From Sipunculus nudus (taxonomy: Eukaryota > Annelida > Sipuncula > Golfingiida > Sipunculidae): 64,000 nucleotides of DNA. The stretch lies in the NCBI GenBank assembly GCA_026874595.1, contig CM049316.1, positions 73,993,176 through 74,057,175 of the forward strand. Reading direction: 5' to 3'. Of this stretch, positions 37,298 through 48,666 are shown in pieces. Each line of letters begins with the position of its first letter. Position 1 is the first letter of the stretch. Made by a program: the position numbers and the translations under genes. The notes beneath the pieces are model-generated. The model saw only the letters and a list, made by a program, of their open reading frames with translations, searched no databases and was not told where the DNA came from.

Positions 37298-37342
<45 letters not shown>
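37285..37342. repeat. (TA)n microsatellite
   Basis: Long TA run with one interruption near its start (TTCACATATA), in the 3' region of the TRIM gene. Confidence 0.95.
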
Positions 37343-37345
<3 letters not shown>

Positions 37346-37481
37346 GTGCCTATTCTTGATCTCTCATCACTCAGCAAATAATATTATGAACCGTTCCGCT
37401 TATGCATTTATACACTTGAATATGATTGAATAAAATCAAGATACATCTGCCTCTATCAGCAGTTAATATATAGAGTTTGTA

Positions 37482-39160
37482 TCAGAATCTGAATAATTTT
37501 AAACGCGGTTTTATACTCAAATCTGTCTCTAGTATCCACATGTAAGGATATTTGTAAACAAGATCTTGGGGATACAGGAGTCCATCTCTCTGTGTAACTA
37601 AGTTCCTGATAAACGTGCCGTCCATGTCATATTCCACAATTCTATGGTTGTACTTGTCCGCCACCAGGAGGTTCCCGTTACTCACCCTGCAGACTCCTTT
37701 TGGGAACTTCAGTAAACCACCCTCTGCCCCATAGGTCCCGAGTCTTGTCAGTTCAGCACCAGCCTCATCACATATGATAACCTGGTGAGTGTTCCAGTCC
37801 GTAATAGCTAGTTTGGTCATTCCTTTATGGTGGATCTTCACTAAATAACTCAGACCTTTACAATTGTTAATATAGAATGTTTCCCGACAGTCTGTTTCAA
37901 ACACTGTTTGTTTAATAATAGCGTTACTTGAAAGAATGAAAACATTATCATCAGACACGTCTAACCCTTTGTACCGTCTTTGTACACTTTGTAAACAGAC
38001 CCGCCATCACGGTCAAGGACAATAACGTCCCCTTCTGGTGTACCACAAAGCCGCCAGGGTTGCCTTATCTCATATTCAGCACGACAGTCCCTCTTGAATA
38101 CTTGCACAGGGGACTCTACAGTGTGGGGAATACGTTTTACATTCCATATCCCACACATAAGTTTACAATTCTTTAAGGCTTCCAATGCGGCCGTAGCGTT
38201 ATCTATTCGACAGTTACTAAGTGAATAAGAAATAAAATCTGGTATGGAGGACAGAGAACTTCTGAGCAAGCTGCACATTTTCTCATCCGGGATATCAGGC
38301 GACTTGAATTTGTCCAGAACTCCTGTCTCGTCTTCTTCAAGTAATTGAGTTCCGTTCACAATGGCGGCCGATGCCCGTTCACTTTGAGTTTCATATTCCT
38401 TGAACACAGCGTCTATCTTTGCATCACACAATCTTTCATGTTCTGCTATTTCCTTCTCCAGCCTCTCGACTTCGTTCTTAATCAGATCAAGCTCTTTTTT
38501 CATATCCTCTTTACGCTGGAACTGTTTAATGAATCGTCGTTTCTTATTGTTCTCCAGGTTCCCTTGTCCTAAAATTTCCTGTATCTCTACATTGCATTTT
38601 TTCACTTGACATTTAATTTTCTTTATGCCTGACGAAATGTCCTCAAGCTGATGGTCTCTGTGCAACCCTTCGGTAACACATGTTAAGCAAACACCACACA
38701 GGCACATTGTGCACACGCCTTGAAGCGCTGCTCCATGAAGCTCACATACATTTCTGTTCAGTATGTGAGACGCGAACAAAGGTGTCGCCTTGTGCTTTAC
38801 GCCGCAGTCCTCACACAGAAAGACATGGCACATCATGCACGCTGCTTTCCCTCTCTTAGCCTTACAAGCATGGCAAGATAATTTTGACTCCTTGTTGACG
38901 TAATCAGCAAACTGCTGAACATTGATATCCATAGGCAAATCTGAGACATCTTCTGATGGTAGTGCCGATATCGTCCGACAGGTGGGGCACTCTACCTGAG
39001 TCCTTGTACAGTGTCCTCCACGATGACGCTTTTCGTACCACTCCGTGAGACATTCCTGACAGAATGAATGTACACACGTCAGGGCTCTGGGTTGTCGTCC
39101 TTCCTTGCTGTTGAAACAAATGGAGCAACGGATTAGGGATGACTCATCAGGTGTTGCCAT
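37482..39160 (-). CDS. TRIM-type RING/B-box/coiled-coil/NHL protein, one frameshift
   Basis: Probable E3 ubiquitin ligase. From ATG 39160 the protein starts MATPDESSLIRCSICF. The RING finger uses Cys12, Cys15, Cys29, His31, Cys34, Cys37, Cys58 and Cys61. Two B-boxes follow (about 94-135, CHACKAKRGKAACMMC.., and 139-176, CELHGAALQGVCTMC..), then a Lys/Glu-rich coiled coil (about 190-275) and the start of an NHL-type propeller. The frame ends at TAG 37963-37961 after KVYKDGTKG. The remaining propeller (TKLAITDWNTHQVIICDEAG, FPKGVCRVSNGNLLVADKYN, PQDLVY) continues in the -1 frame to 37482. The junction reads A-AAG-GGT-TAG. The longer frame from 39196 is not used as the start: a splice acceptor (CTAACATTTTCAG, ending 39175) lies between it and the chosen ATG, implying an upstream 5' UTR exon. 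A possible donor for that exon is near 39600. Structure resembles the large TRIM2/3-like expansions of molluscs (family knowledge). Pseudogene, recoding or an indel error cannot be told apart here. Confidence 0.88.
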
Positions 39161-39199
39161 GGTGATCCAGGTTTCTGAAAATGTTAGAATATTCATCTT

Positions 39200-40750
39200 T
39201 ATAGTGAAAATATATATGATGATGATAAAAAAGTGATTTCCACCTCAAATATTCTAATTGTCATGATTATTCCCATGACATATTCTCTCTCTCTTGTCTT
39301 GTATACACGTGTAGTTTAGTATTAACTGTACTTATATTGCATGATTACATTCAAACTGAAATCAGTACAGGCTGTGAAGTCGCAACCGTCTGTTTTGCCC
39401 GTTCTTTACCAAACAGTCCGTAGGTGTCGCTAGTTGACAAGCTATTCTATGACAATAAAATTAAATCTGTATTAAGACCTTTTGTTTTCAATTTTATGAT
39501 TATTCCTGGACAAAGAGAACGTTCACCGTCATTAAACACGGGATACTGTTAAACTACCTGGTTGAGGATATAAAGTGCAGGCAAACAGAATGACGTACCT
39601 TTTACCTAAACAGGGTGAGCTACTATGCAGTAGTTACCACCCCGAATTCTGTTGAGAAAGTGGGCGTATTTCTGTTGCTATCGCTGCAGGTACAATGATT
39701 AACACTTTAGCTTGTTACAACTATGCTAAGCATGCGCGAATCTTATCTCAGTCCAATGGACAATGAATTGTTTACCAGACTGCACCGGCGCAGGTACGAC
39801 GCACAAAGTTCTCCGATAATCCTGTGTTAATAATTTCAGGAAAAACCAATGAAAACTTGATAGGTACCTTTTAATTTACATGTATAGACGGTACCGGCGT
39901 CTGGTGCAGTTTCAATGAAACGTGCCCACGTGCATATGTTTCCTAAATACATCATTTTTCGAATCGGACAGTAAGCTGCATTCATTCCATATACGTACTT
40001 TATAATTTTGATAAAAGCCATATTACTTATGTGAATTCTGAAAGTGTGTTTTGTACTAAATAGGCCTTAGAACTCAGAAAGGAGAAAGAAATATACACTA
40101 TTATGTTGATATATATACAATATAATATGCCGTATAAGTATATATGCGTAAATTTTATAGAGAAGAGCCGAGTTTACATTCGTTGGTACTCAATTGTTGA
40201 CGCAGTTACATGCATCAGAGTTTTCACAAGACCCTAATTTTATTAATAAGGTTTGATAAAGTAATCGTATCTAAAAGTAAGCGCGCTTTTTCCAAAGAAA
40301 TAACTCCATCACTAACTTATCTCCTCATACATTCAGAGAGCGCACACATCCGCAAACACTACACTAAAAATATAACCAGGACCCAGGTCATTTTTGGTGT
40401 GCGTTCCAAATCCACGTACATTAATCAAACCCAAGAGAGATATGTGGTCATTAACATTATTCAGAGGTCACAAACAGTAGCCACACATCCACACCAAAAT
40501 AAGAACAAGACCGCCCGTTATTTATATACGATCAAAGCTCTGCAGGGTTTAGTATGAAAATTTGTCCTACATGCGGCGTTTTTTTCCTTTGTTCTAACTG
40601 TACGTTCAAATCTGCTCGCATCACAGGGTCATGAAAAGTGACAATGCAGAGTAGTTGCATGGCGACTTTCCAAATATGGCAAAGAAGGGGTGCGTAAAAA
40701 AAAATGCCACGCGTGACTTTCGACCAAGGAGGCGGGGGATGTGGAATAAA
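39200..40750. other. upstream region of the TRIM gene, no gene seen
   Basis: Probably holds the 5' UTR exon and promoter of the TRIM gene (minus strand). A donor-like CTGTTTAG|GTAAAAG on the minus strand lies near 39606. Open frames 39836-40021 (minus) and 40210-40557 (plus) carry no recognisable domain. Confidence 0.4.
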
Positions 40751-40757
40751 TCAGTTA

Positions 40758-40894
40758 TAGCCCAATGAAATGTAAAGCAAGCCATGAGGTTTGCTTAGCT
40801 TGTGTCAATCATGGCAGGCGAGCCTAAACAGCTCGCCTGCCATGTGACACAAGCCTCGCAAACCTCACGGCTTGCATAACATTTCATTGGGCTA
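40758..40894. mobile_element. 137-bp foldback hairpin (MITE-like)
   Basis: Two arms of about 65 bases are near-perfect reverse complements: TAGCCCAATGAAATGT and CATGGCAGGCGAGC on the left, GCTCGCCTGCCATG and ACATTTCATTGGGCTA on the right, around a 7-base loop (CTAAACA, near 40834). Small internal mismatches show it is not a cloning artefact. No coding content. A foldback transposon or a hairpin RNA precursor would both fit. Confidence 0.8.
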
Positions 40895-41269
40895 TTACCG
40901 ATACATACACATCAAACGTTTTATTGTATTTTACAGTAATGAATATTCAGTGTCTTCAAGTATGGGTGTTGTTTACATTCAATGCACGAAAGCAAGTTTT
41001 TTTAACTGATATATTATCTTTTGGTTAATTTATATTTATCTATATACGCAGATGCGTATACGACGTATATGAAATCTTAATTGCAAAATGTATATAGAAT
41101 GTATATATATTGCAGAAAACTCTGGTTGTTACCTAAGTTGTATGCCGATGTTCCTTGTTTATTATTAAAATTTTATTCTATCTCAAATTCTATACATTTA
41201 ATTCCCATCAATATTTATTTTTTGGGGGGTTAAAATCTCACTTCAGGGATCTTGTTATTTCTATTATAA

Positions 41270-42200
41270 TTGTTGCTTGCCGGAAATCGAAGATTTCTGC
41301 AAGCATGTTTGTCAGTTGCGTTTGTTTGTTTGTTTGTCAGTAACTCTTTGGTCACAATTGTGTAGCAATCAATCTGAAACTAATAGGGTTGATTGGAAAT
41401 TTAGAGTCCTGGTATCTTTTTGTTTTTGGTCAACATAGATCAAAGGTCAAGGTCACAAAAAAATAACATTTGATTTTCCTTATGATTTTGAAAATTTTTG
41501 GCCTATCTTCACAGTTTAGGCTCAATTTCTTCTTTGTTTTCTCCATCACTTGGTCTAGGTCTCAACTTTGTGTCGCTTTGTCAGTATGTCTGTCTGTTTG
41601 TCAGTTATCCTCAATTTCTCCCGCTTGCTGGTTCTTGTCTCTTATTTATAGCATTCTACAGGCCACAGTTTAGCAGGAATCACTTTTTAACTCATTCATT
41701 TCGTATATCGGAAAAATCTCTGGAATCTGTATGTGAAGTTTTAAATAGTTCAAAGTTCAAGGCCAGGGTAATCAAAACACGTCAAAATATAATGTCCATC
41801 GTAACCTATATTTTATTTTTTTAATTTTTTTTATAACTGTATATCGTCAATATTGGTCAAATCTTTACAAACTATGGCTCATTTTCTTCCTCTTTGTCGT
41901 TCTTATGACATGTGCTAGTAATCTGCCTTCCAATCTGGGTCAGAGTTTTTCCTTCACACCCTTGTCAAAAAACAATCACAGTCTCATAAACTGTACCACA
42001 TTTTTCGTCCCACTGTCCTTACTTACCTTGGCCTTGATATTACTGTTGGTCTGAATTCGATGCAAGCCCGTGACCTTTGGTCGTCATGTTAATACTTTTT
42101 GACATATTGCCTATTAAAGACATTTTTACAAAACAACAAAGTACTCAGACAAAAGTACGTTAGCCACTTGTTCCCTCGGACTTCGTAAAAGTGAAGTAGG
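41270..42200. repeat. probable dispersed repeat with CAAGGTCAC motif
   Basis: The stretch has GTTTGTTTGTTTGTCAGT, then AGATCAAAGGTCAAGGTCAC, then a second TCTGTCTGTTTGTCAGTTA. This is T-rich, low-complexity sequence of the kind often dispersed in mollusc genomes (recollection, not checked). No gene evidence: the frames 41470-41824 lack motifs. Confidence 0.35.
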
Positions 42201-42349
42201 TACTTTGGGCATGAATGTACAACTAGGATTTATGTTAATTATTTACATGTATTATATGGCAATTCATACATTTTTGCGTATTGATGTACGTTTTTATTGA
42301 GCGATTTGAAGACATTGATAGTTTACAACTCAAGAGTTTTCTAAATGAC

Positions 42350-43340
42350 GGACCTCTCAGTAAAAACACTTAATGTAAACGGAATCAGAAGAAGAAAAAA
42401 AAAAAAAAAAAAGGAAAAGACTAGATATCTATAACTGGTTGTTGTTTAACAGAAAACCAAAAGTGTTATATTTCTGCAGGAGACCAACTGTGCAGATACT
42501 GTGGAATCAGAATGATTACAAGATTTGTTGGACATACATATTTTTCTCATGGTATAAATCAAGCAAGACCTGTGTTGTTACTTTTAGGTAGTGTTTAAAA
42601 ATTTGAGGAACTGTTTAAATATATAGATAAAGAAGGACGCTTTAATATTTTACAAGCATTAGATCAAGGGATAAATATGTTGCTCATAAATACCTATGCT
42701 TCTACCACCGAAATACAAGTGATTTTTTATAATAATATACTGGAAATATTAACAAACATGCAAATAAATCCGGAAACACAAATTGTATGGGGTGGTGGTT
42801 TTAATATATGTCTTTCACAGCTCGACGCATATGGTGATTAGTACACTCCTAAGACAAAGTCGATTCAACGTGTTGCTTATCTCACTCGCAGTTGTGATTT
42901 AATTGACTCATATAGAGTAAGAAACCCAGACGCCCGTAGGTTTACAACCAGAGTCGATTTTTTTTCGAACAAGGAGAGCAAAGTTCTAAATAATTTTAAC
43001 ACTATGATAATATTGTAATAAAGAAACAGAATCAGTCAAACATTTATCCTGTGATTGCTATACAGCTAAATCATTTTATAGACAGGTTAGTGGACAGAAC
43101 ACGCTGGAAAAAACATGCCTGTACTGACTCCGCTTCTTATATTCACAGGGTATGACAAAGACAGTGTCACTAAAAAATAATAGATTTGTTAATATTGCTA
43201 TATAAATATGAAATATTTTCATTCCCCCTTCTATTGCATATATATAATATGTTAAGACATTCGAAGGATTGGAACGAAGGGTGGCTGAAAAATATAACAA
43301 ATTGTATTTTCATTAACGAAAGTGAGGTAACCTACTCCAT
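42350..43340 (+). mobile_element. degenerate, internally deleted LINE
   Basis: Translated pieces match the start of an APE-type endonuclease (SVKTLNVNGIRRRK near 42358; then a region with GGFNICLSQLDAYGD near 42790 and DLIDSYRVRNPDARRFTTR near 42895). They then jump to a LINE C-terminal piece (ESVKHLSCDCYTAKSFYRQ near 43030). Stops, frameshifts and an A19 run break the frame, and the whole reverse transcriptase is missing. Inactive. The clade is not assigned. Confidence 0.65.
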
Positions 43341-43454
43341 GTTTATAAAGACTGAAGATTTTTTATGTATTTGTGTTTTTGCTGTAGAATATATTTTTGA
43401 AATGCGTATAAATGTGTATGTATGGGTATATGTATGTGTGTAAATACATATATA

Positions 43455-44740
43455 CAGTGATAACTGTTCTAACGGACACCCCACTCAGGTGGACAACTGG
43501 CTATAACGGACAAGATAGTTAAGTCCCTTCAAAATTCCCTGTATGTGATGTATAAGCGGAACCTCTATAAGGCGGACACGTCACTACTGCGGACAACGGA
43601 CAGCAGATTTCAACTCAAACCAACATTCTAAGAGTAAATGAACCTGACAAATACGGACACGGTACACCATCTCCGGCGGACACTGATCACTCGCCCCGTG
43701 CGACATTAAAGGCAACTGTACTGTTGTTGTTCCCTAGACTAGAACACAACGGATTATGCAATCCCAAGTTGTAACCTTAATGCGCGTACGTGCTCATGTC
43801 ACGCTGTGATGTGCTCATAAGATAAACAAGGCAAGGGTGAAGTGGTAAACATCGTGTCCCTTTATTTCACGGTTGATCATTCACACGTTGCGAAGTTGCA
43901 TATTATTGGCTCGACCGCGGGGTCAATAAACTGATTAAACGGCTGCCGATTACTCATGCGTCCCTGATCTCAACAGGCAATATCTAACTGTAGACTTAGC
44001 CACTTTATTGTAGCAGGCTGTTTGATATTAATTTATTAGTTTTGCTCAATTATCTCAAACTGATCTGCTCAGTGTCAAATATGTGCTAGCTCCGTAGTTG
44101 TTTGTACCGTGCCGCCGTACACAAGCTCCTCGGGTTTCGTTTAAACTCGGGTGCCTTCAACATCAAAGCAAATCAAACCAAACAACCACCATCAAAAAAG
44201 TTTAATTAAGGCTAAAGCTACATTCTCCAATAAAAAAAGAATGTTCCAAGGTTCGTAGCCATTACAATCCTCGCATTGTCAACGTCGTCATAATCTTTGA
44301 GATTATTGCATGAGACAGCTGAACCAGGATAGTTTCAGGCAATGTGGTCAGGTGGTACGACGCGTCCTGTTAGGCGGGAGCTTACGCTATCTGAGAAAGT
44401 CAAGCTTAGTCGACTGAGTGAATCAGCGAAAAAGAGCGTACGCTAACTATATGAACATTGTTATTACGGATGTCTTCATAGACTGTTCTCCTGATATTGT
44501 TCATTACTTGAGATTAGTAAAAATAATCACAGTTTCTATATGATTATTGAATGCATGATGTATGCATGAATATGTTGTACATATACATGAAATCTGATAT
44601 AATACAATTAACACGTTCTTGCAGCTGTTCCTTGTCTTTATTTATAAAATCTCAGTTATCACCTGCCTAATAAGGACACCTCACTATTAAGGAGAAAATG
44701 ATTGAGTCCCTTGACTGTCCGCTTTAGACAGTTTTCACTG
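43455..44740. mobile_element. Tigger/pogo-like DNA transposon, non-autonomous
   Basis: The left end reads CAGTGATAACTGTTCTAA. The right end, reverse-complemented, reads CAGTGAAAACTGTCTAAAGC, and both run into CGGACA-type sequence. The element is flanked by TA on both sides (43453-43454, 44741-44742), the target of the Tc1/mariner/pogo superfamily. Inside are repeated GGACAC/GCGGACA motifs but no transposase frame, so it depends on a partner or is dead. Length 1286 bp. Confidence 0.75.
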
Positions 44741-44780
44741 TATATGTGTGTGTGTGCGTGAATGTGTTTCTACATATATG

Positions 44781-44807
44781 CATATATATATATATATATA
44801 TATATAT
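44781..44807. repeat. (TA)n microsatellite
   Basis: Short TA run between the Tigger-like element and the Penelope-like fragment. Confidence 0.9.
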
Positions 44808-44848
44808 TCTCAGAAAGCTTAAAATCTCGGGTTCTCAGAAAGCTTAAA
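44807..44848 (+). repeat. 19-bp tandem duplication
   Basis: TTCTCAGAAAGCTTAAAAT occurs twice, separated by CTCGGG, right at the 5' break of the Penelope-like fragment. Perhaps made when the truncated copy integrated. Confidence 0.8.
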
Positions 44849-45553
44849 ATATGTTGAACCAACAGTGAAAAGCAAGAGAAACAGGAAAAGGAAAATAATA
44901 TGGTTTAATCCACCCTACAGCCGTCATGTAAAAACCAACATTGGCAGAAAATTCATGAAACTAGTTGAAAAACACTTCCCTCAACATCACAGGTACCACA
45001 GGTTATTCAACAGGAACAATTTGAAAATTAGCTACAGCTGTCTACCCAACATGTCTAACCTGATCAGCAAACATAATATGAAGGTTCTAAATTCTGACAA
45101 TGCTGTGAATGCACCCCAAAAACAATGTAACTGCCGTAAAAAAGACGAATGTCCTATGAATGGTCAATGTCAGCTGAAATGCATTGTCTATAAAGCAACA
45201 GTTAGAACAGACAATGACGTGAAACACTACATAGGGTGTACTGAAGGTGATTTCAAGACAAGATATAATAACCACAAGCAATCCTTTCGGAACAGATCCC
45301 ACGCTAAAAACACTGAACTGTCTAAACACATTTGGTCACTAAAAGACAACAATATCAATTACAAGCTCTCCTGGGAAATATCTGCCAAGGCAGCACCTTA
45401 CTTCTGTGGGACTAGGAAGTGTGATCTCTGCTTGTCTGAAAAGCTACTTATAGCTACGGCCCCCCCCCTGGATCATTGTTGAACTCAAGAGCTGAAATTC
45501 TCTCCAAGTGCCGCCATCAAAACAAATTCACCCTGAAATATTTTAAAACCTAG
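44829..45553 (+). pseudogene. Penelope-like element, RT C-terminus and GIY-YIG endonuclease
   Basis: The product is the C-terminal part of a Penelope-like retroelement polyprotein: IIWFNPPYSRHVKTNIGRKF, KHFPQHHRYHRLFNRNNLKI and SYSCLPNM mark the end of the RT part. A Cys cluster follows (CNCRKKDECPMNGQC), then the GIY-YIG nuclease (CIVYKATV, HYIGCTEGDFKTRYNNH, TELSKHIW, CDLCLSEKLL). The frame is open from 44829 to a stop at 45482. A shift at the C9 run 45460-45468 restores a further tail (NSRAEILSKCRHQ, FTLKYFKT) ending at TAG 45551-45553. The RT catalytic core is missing, so the copy is 5'-truncated as well as frameshifted. The element type is secure; activity is excluded. Confidence 0.85.
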
Positions 45554-46149
45554 CATTCGTACTCATATTCAGCGTGCCCCCTTAACCCCCCCCCCCCCCC
45601 ACACGAGGATCCGCTGGGCGGACTGATTTGTTCAGGTGGTTGTTCTCTCACTGCTGGCTCGTGGAGTCCATTGGATGACAGGAAAGTTCTACTTTATCCT
45701 GGTCTAATGGGCTTTACGACCTTCAGCTAGGAGACTTGCACCACTTGGTATGGGTATAGTATATTTGTCTTATATTGTATATTTGCCTTGTATATTGTGT
45801 ATTTTCACAGTATATGTGTATTTTTATCATATCATATGTATACTACTGATATGGTCACCGCTTCCAAGGCCCTATTAAAAATCATTTCAATATGCTGATT
45901 GAGCATCCTGGTTATATCTTTGTATTATATTTACTATTTACTACATTATATAACCTCTTTGCCCTGCCCTGTTATGTTCCAGTATCGCACGTGTACCCCG
46001 ACCAATCCTATTGTGCACCCGAGCACAATAGGATCAGTGTCAGTCTTTCACATGCCCCCCCCCCCCGACCCGAATCGCACAAAGCATAATCTCGTAATCT
46101 CGTAAAGTCTCGGCTTTTCAAACCACGACGTTAGCTTCATTCTAACCAC

Positions 46150-46197
46150 ATTCACCTGATGATCGGGTCGCATCCCGTGAAACAGTCTGTTGTGAAT
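46150..46197 (+). ncRNA. type I hammerhead ribozyme
   Basis: All parts are present in order. Stem I is ATTCAC (46150-46155) with GTGAAT (46192-46197). The core is CTGATGA (46156-46162). Stem II is CGGG/CCCG around TCGCAT (46164-46177, flanked by a U-U mismatch). GAAAC (46079+100, i.e. 46179-46183) follows, then a minimal stem III loop AGTCT and GTT, with cleavage expected after 46191. A very short stem III is typical of the hammerheads in Penelope-like elements. Self-cleaves the element's RNA if active; tertiary contacts cannot be judged. Confidence 0.72.
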
Positions 46198-46221
46198 TAA
46201 CAGTGTTGTTTTTCTTCAGAG

Positions 46222-46273
<52 letters not shown>
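46222..46273. repeat. (TA)n microsatellite
   Basis: About 25 TA units directly after the Penelope-like element. Confidence 0.95.
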
Positions 46274-46275
<2 letters not shown>

Positions 46276-47485
46276 GGATCTGTTAAATATTATGCTGATA
46301 TGACCAAAATTATAAATTAAATGTTCGTTTCCAATGATATTGAAGACACATAGCCAGGAGATATGGTTATAATCTGCAATATACAAATTAACTTTCCCTT
46401 CACCCGTATTCGGTAGGTCTATATGGTCTATATGTGTTTGTATTATAACAAAGCACAGACAAGTAACAAAACACGGAATTTTTAACCTTCATTTTGTTAA
46501 ATCATTTTGGTTAATCAATTTTCTGTGTGTAATTTGTCAGAAAAACTTGAAATGCTGAATTTAAAATTGGATTTTGTAATATTGAAATAAATATCTAGTG
46601 ATACTGTGACGTCCAAAATGAAAAAGAAGAAAAAAAAAATGTGTGCTATGGTGTAAGCAGCCTATGTTCCATCAAAATATAAAGGCTGCTCCAACTAGGT
46701 CACACCAGTGCACATGCAGGCATGTTTTATCCCATTCGGAAATCTATATTCCGTGATCACTCAGACAATTTGGAAACATATATAATTAACAATGGTTAAT
46801 TTCAAAGGTATATACACTGATCCTATTCCAACTCATTAAAGTTACTTCACACGAAGTATGAATTTAATTTGCATTCAATGCCACTACTTTTAATGATCGC
46901 TCCCTCTGTCAACCAACGAACGCCCTGTAGTGAGACGCCTGATATTTCAGTACATATACACAGCCAAACTACCGATAAATAGGCCGTTTGCGGAAATGCG
47001 GTCACTAAAGATAAAATGAGGTCATGTGATTGAAATCCTTGGAACTAGTTATCACGAAATCAAACAAATAAAACATCTTATAGACATAAACGAACAAACT
47101 TCATTATTCCTAAAACATACAGCTGTAATAGTGTGCAACTGTTACACACATACAAACAAGCTCAGAAGCACGGAAATAACACCAGGTTCAAACAAGGTCA
47201 ATGAAATCTAGCCTGCCATCTGGTGACAACAGTATGAAGTACTACAGCCCGGCCTGTGCAAATAAGGAATTCATAGACGTGTTATCTTTCCTTGTCATTC
47301 TCCAATAGCTTATAACTCTTACGAGAAACACAAAAATATTAAACGTTTCATACAAGACATTATTTAGTGAATAGATCTTTTATGCCTCATGGGATGAAAT
47401 TTCAGAATAAATATGAAAAGATATAAAAACAAACAAAATAGGAGACTAATAGAAAAGCATTCATTTATGTCTGTTTATATCATGA

Positions 47486-47487
<2 letters not shown>

Positions 47488-47548
<61 letters not shown>
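47488..47548. repeat. (TA)n-(GA)n compound microsatellite
   Basis: About 14 TA units pass directly into about 15 GA units, then decay into AGAGAGACACAGAGAGACGC. Confidence 0.97.
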
Positions 47549-47550
<2 letters not shown>

Positions 47551-48619
47551 AAGAGAGACACAGAGAGACGCAGAGAGTGATTATCTCTCCCAAGCAAATA
47601 AATGTAATTATATGTCTACTTGGATGCGGAATAACATAAGAAAAAATGCGCCTAGCTAGTAGTTCGGAAAAAAGTCTTAATGTGGCACTTTAAAAAAAAT
47701 GTTGGAGTAAGGAATATATTGCCATTTTAACACAGCATGTGGCAGGATTCTATTGTAAAAATGATTCTATTAAAAAAAACTTGTAAATAATCGGTGCGAG
47801 TAACAGGTAAAGATTATGATACCACAGGGAACGTAGACTTTAAAAACAATGAGAAAGAATGCGCAGTGTTTGTAATCAACCGAGAGTTTTTGGCGTCACC
47901 ATCACCCCAACAACTGTTTCAGCATGTTGAAGATTACAAGTAATCTGCTGGAGACGGAAACATGCAAGAAGCAAGTCTAGCATGGCTATCTTTCTTTTTT
48001 TAAGCCCTGTTTTGTTGAGAAAATTGTACTCAAGTCATGCACCATATATGAAAAACTGAAATGATTAGAAACGACATTAACCAGCAGCTTTAGGCAAACC
48101 CGTCAGGTCGTGATATGTGTATTTGGAAGATGCTATTTTATTTTCTGACACATCACATTCATTAATTTGTTAATCGGAGGGCATGGATTGGGATTGCCTT
48201 GAATGGGCCAGCCAGCTAAGATTTACACACGCATCTTTAGATATGACATGGATGTTTTCAACTTGATAGCCAGACAAACCTCATGTGCGTAAGTCTTTTG
48301 TCAAAGCTAGCTTAATGGTTTATATGGCAAGATTATGATGGGAATTGGAAAATGTTTTCTTGCTTCTAAGTTACAGTCATATTTATAATTAATCACTTGC
48401 ACTTGCAATAATGAATACCAAAAATAATGGGGAACTCTCTCCAGGTGGTCAGGTAAATCAATATAAAAATCTGAACTCCAGTGCTTAAAATTTCCTCACA
48501 CAAACTGAATCAGCACCCTCTGTAAAAGCAAGCCCTGAAGTAAATATAGCAGCTAGGACATAGTATAACACAGGTATGAGAGCTACTTGCACATGATTAT
48601 GTTAATCCGACCTCGTACA

Positions 48620-48621
48620 TC

Positions 48622-48661
<40 letters not shown>

Positions 48662-48666
48662 TTAAT
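48620..48666. repeat. (AAT)n microsatellite
   Basis: About 14 ATA/AAT triplets. The poly-Ile frame over it is not a gene. Confidence 0.97.

Larger units (their letters stand above)
44807..46222 (+). mobile_element. 5'-truncated Penelope-like retroelement
   Basis: Spans the GIY-YIG frame, a C-rich 3' region (C run near 45587-45600) and a hammerhead ribozyme, ending at a long (TA)n. Penelope-like elements commonly carry hammerheads in their flanking repeats (established knowledge), which supports the extent given here. The exact 3' end is not defined by a target duplication. Confidence 0.7.

Noticed and set aside
39161-39196. Upstream ATG of the TRIM frame (MNILTF...)
   Set aside because: A 3' splice site lies between this ATG and the RING domain, so the upstream codons are intron.
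39866-40010. Minus-strand frame with DAGTVYTC, recalling an Ig domain
   Set aside because: The Cys-Trp pair is too close to the DAG.Y.C motif for an Ig fold and no acceptor is seen.
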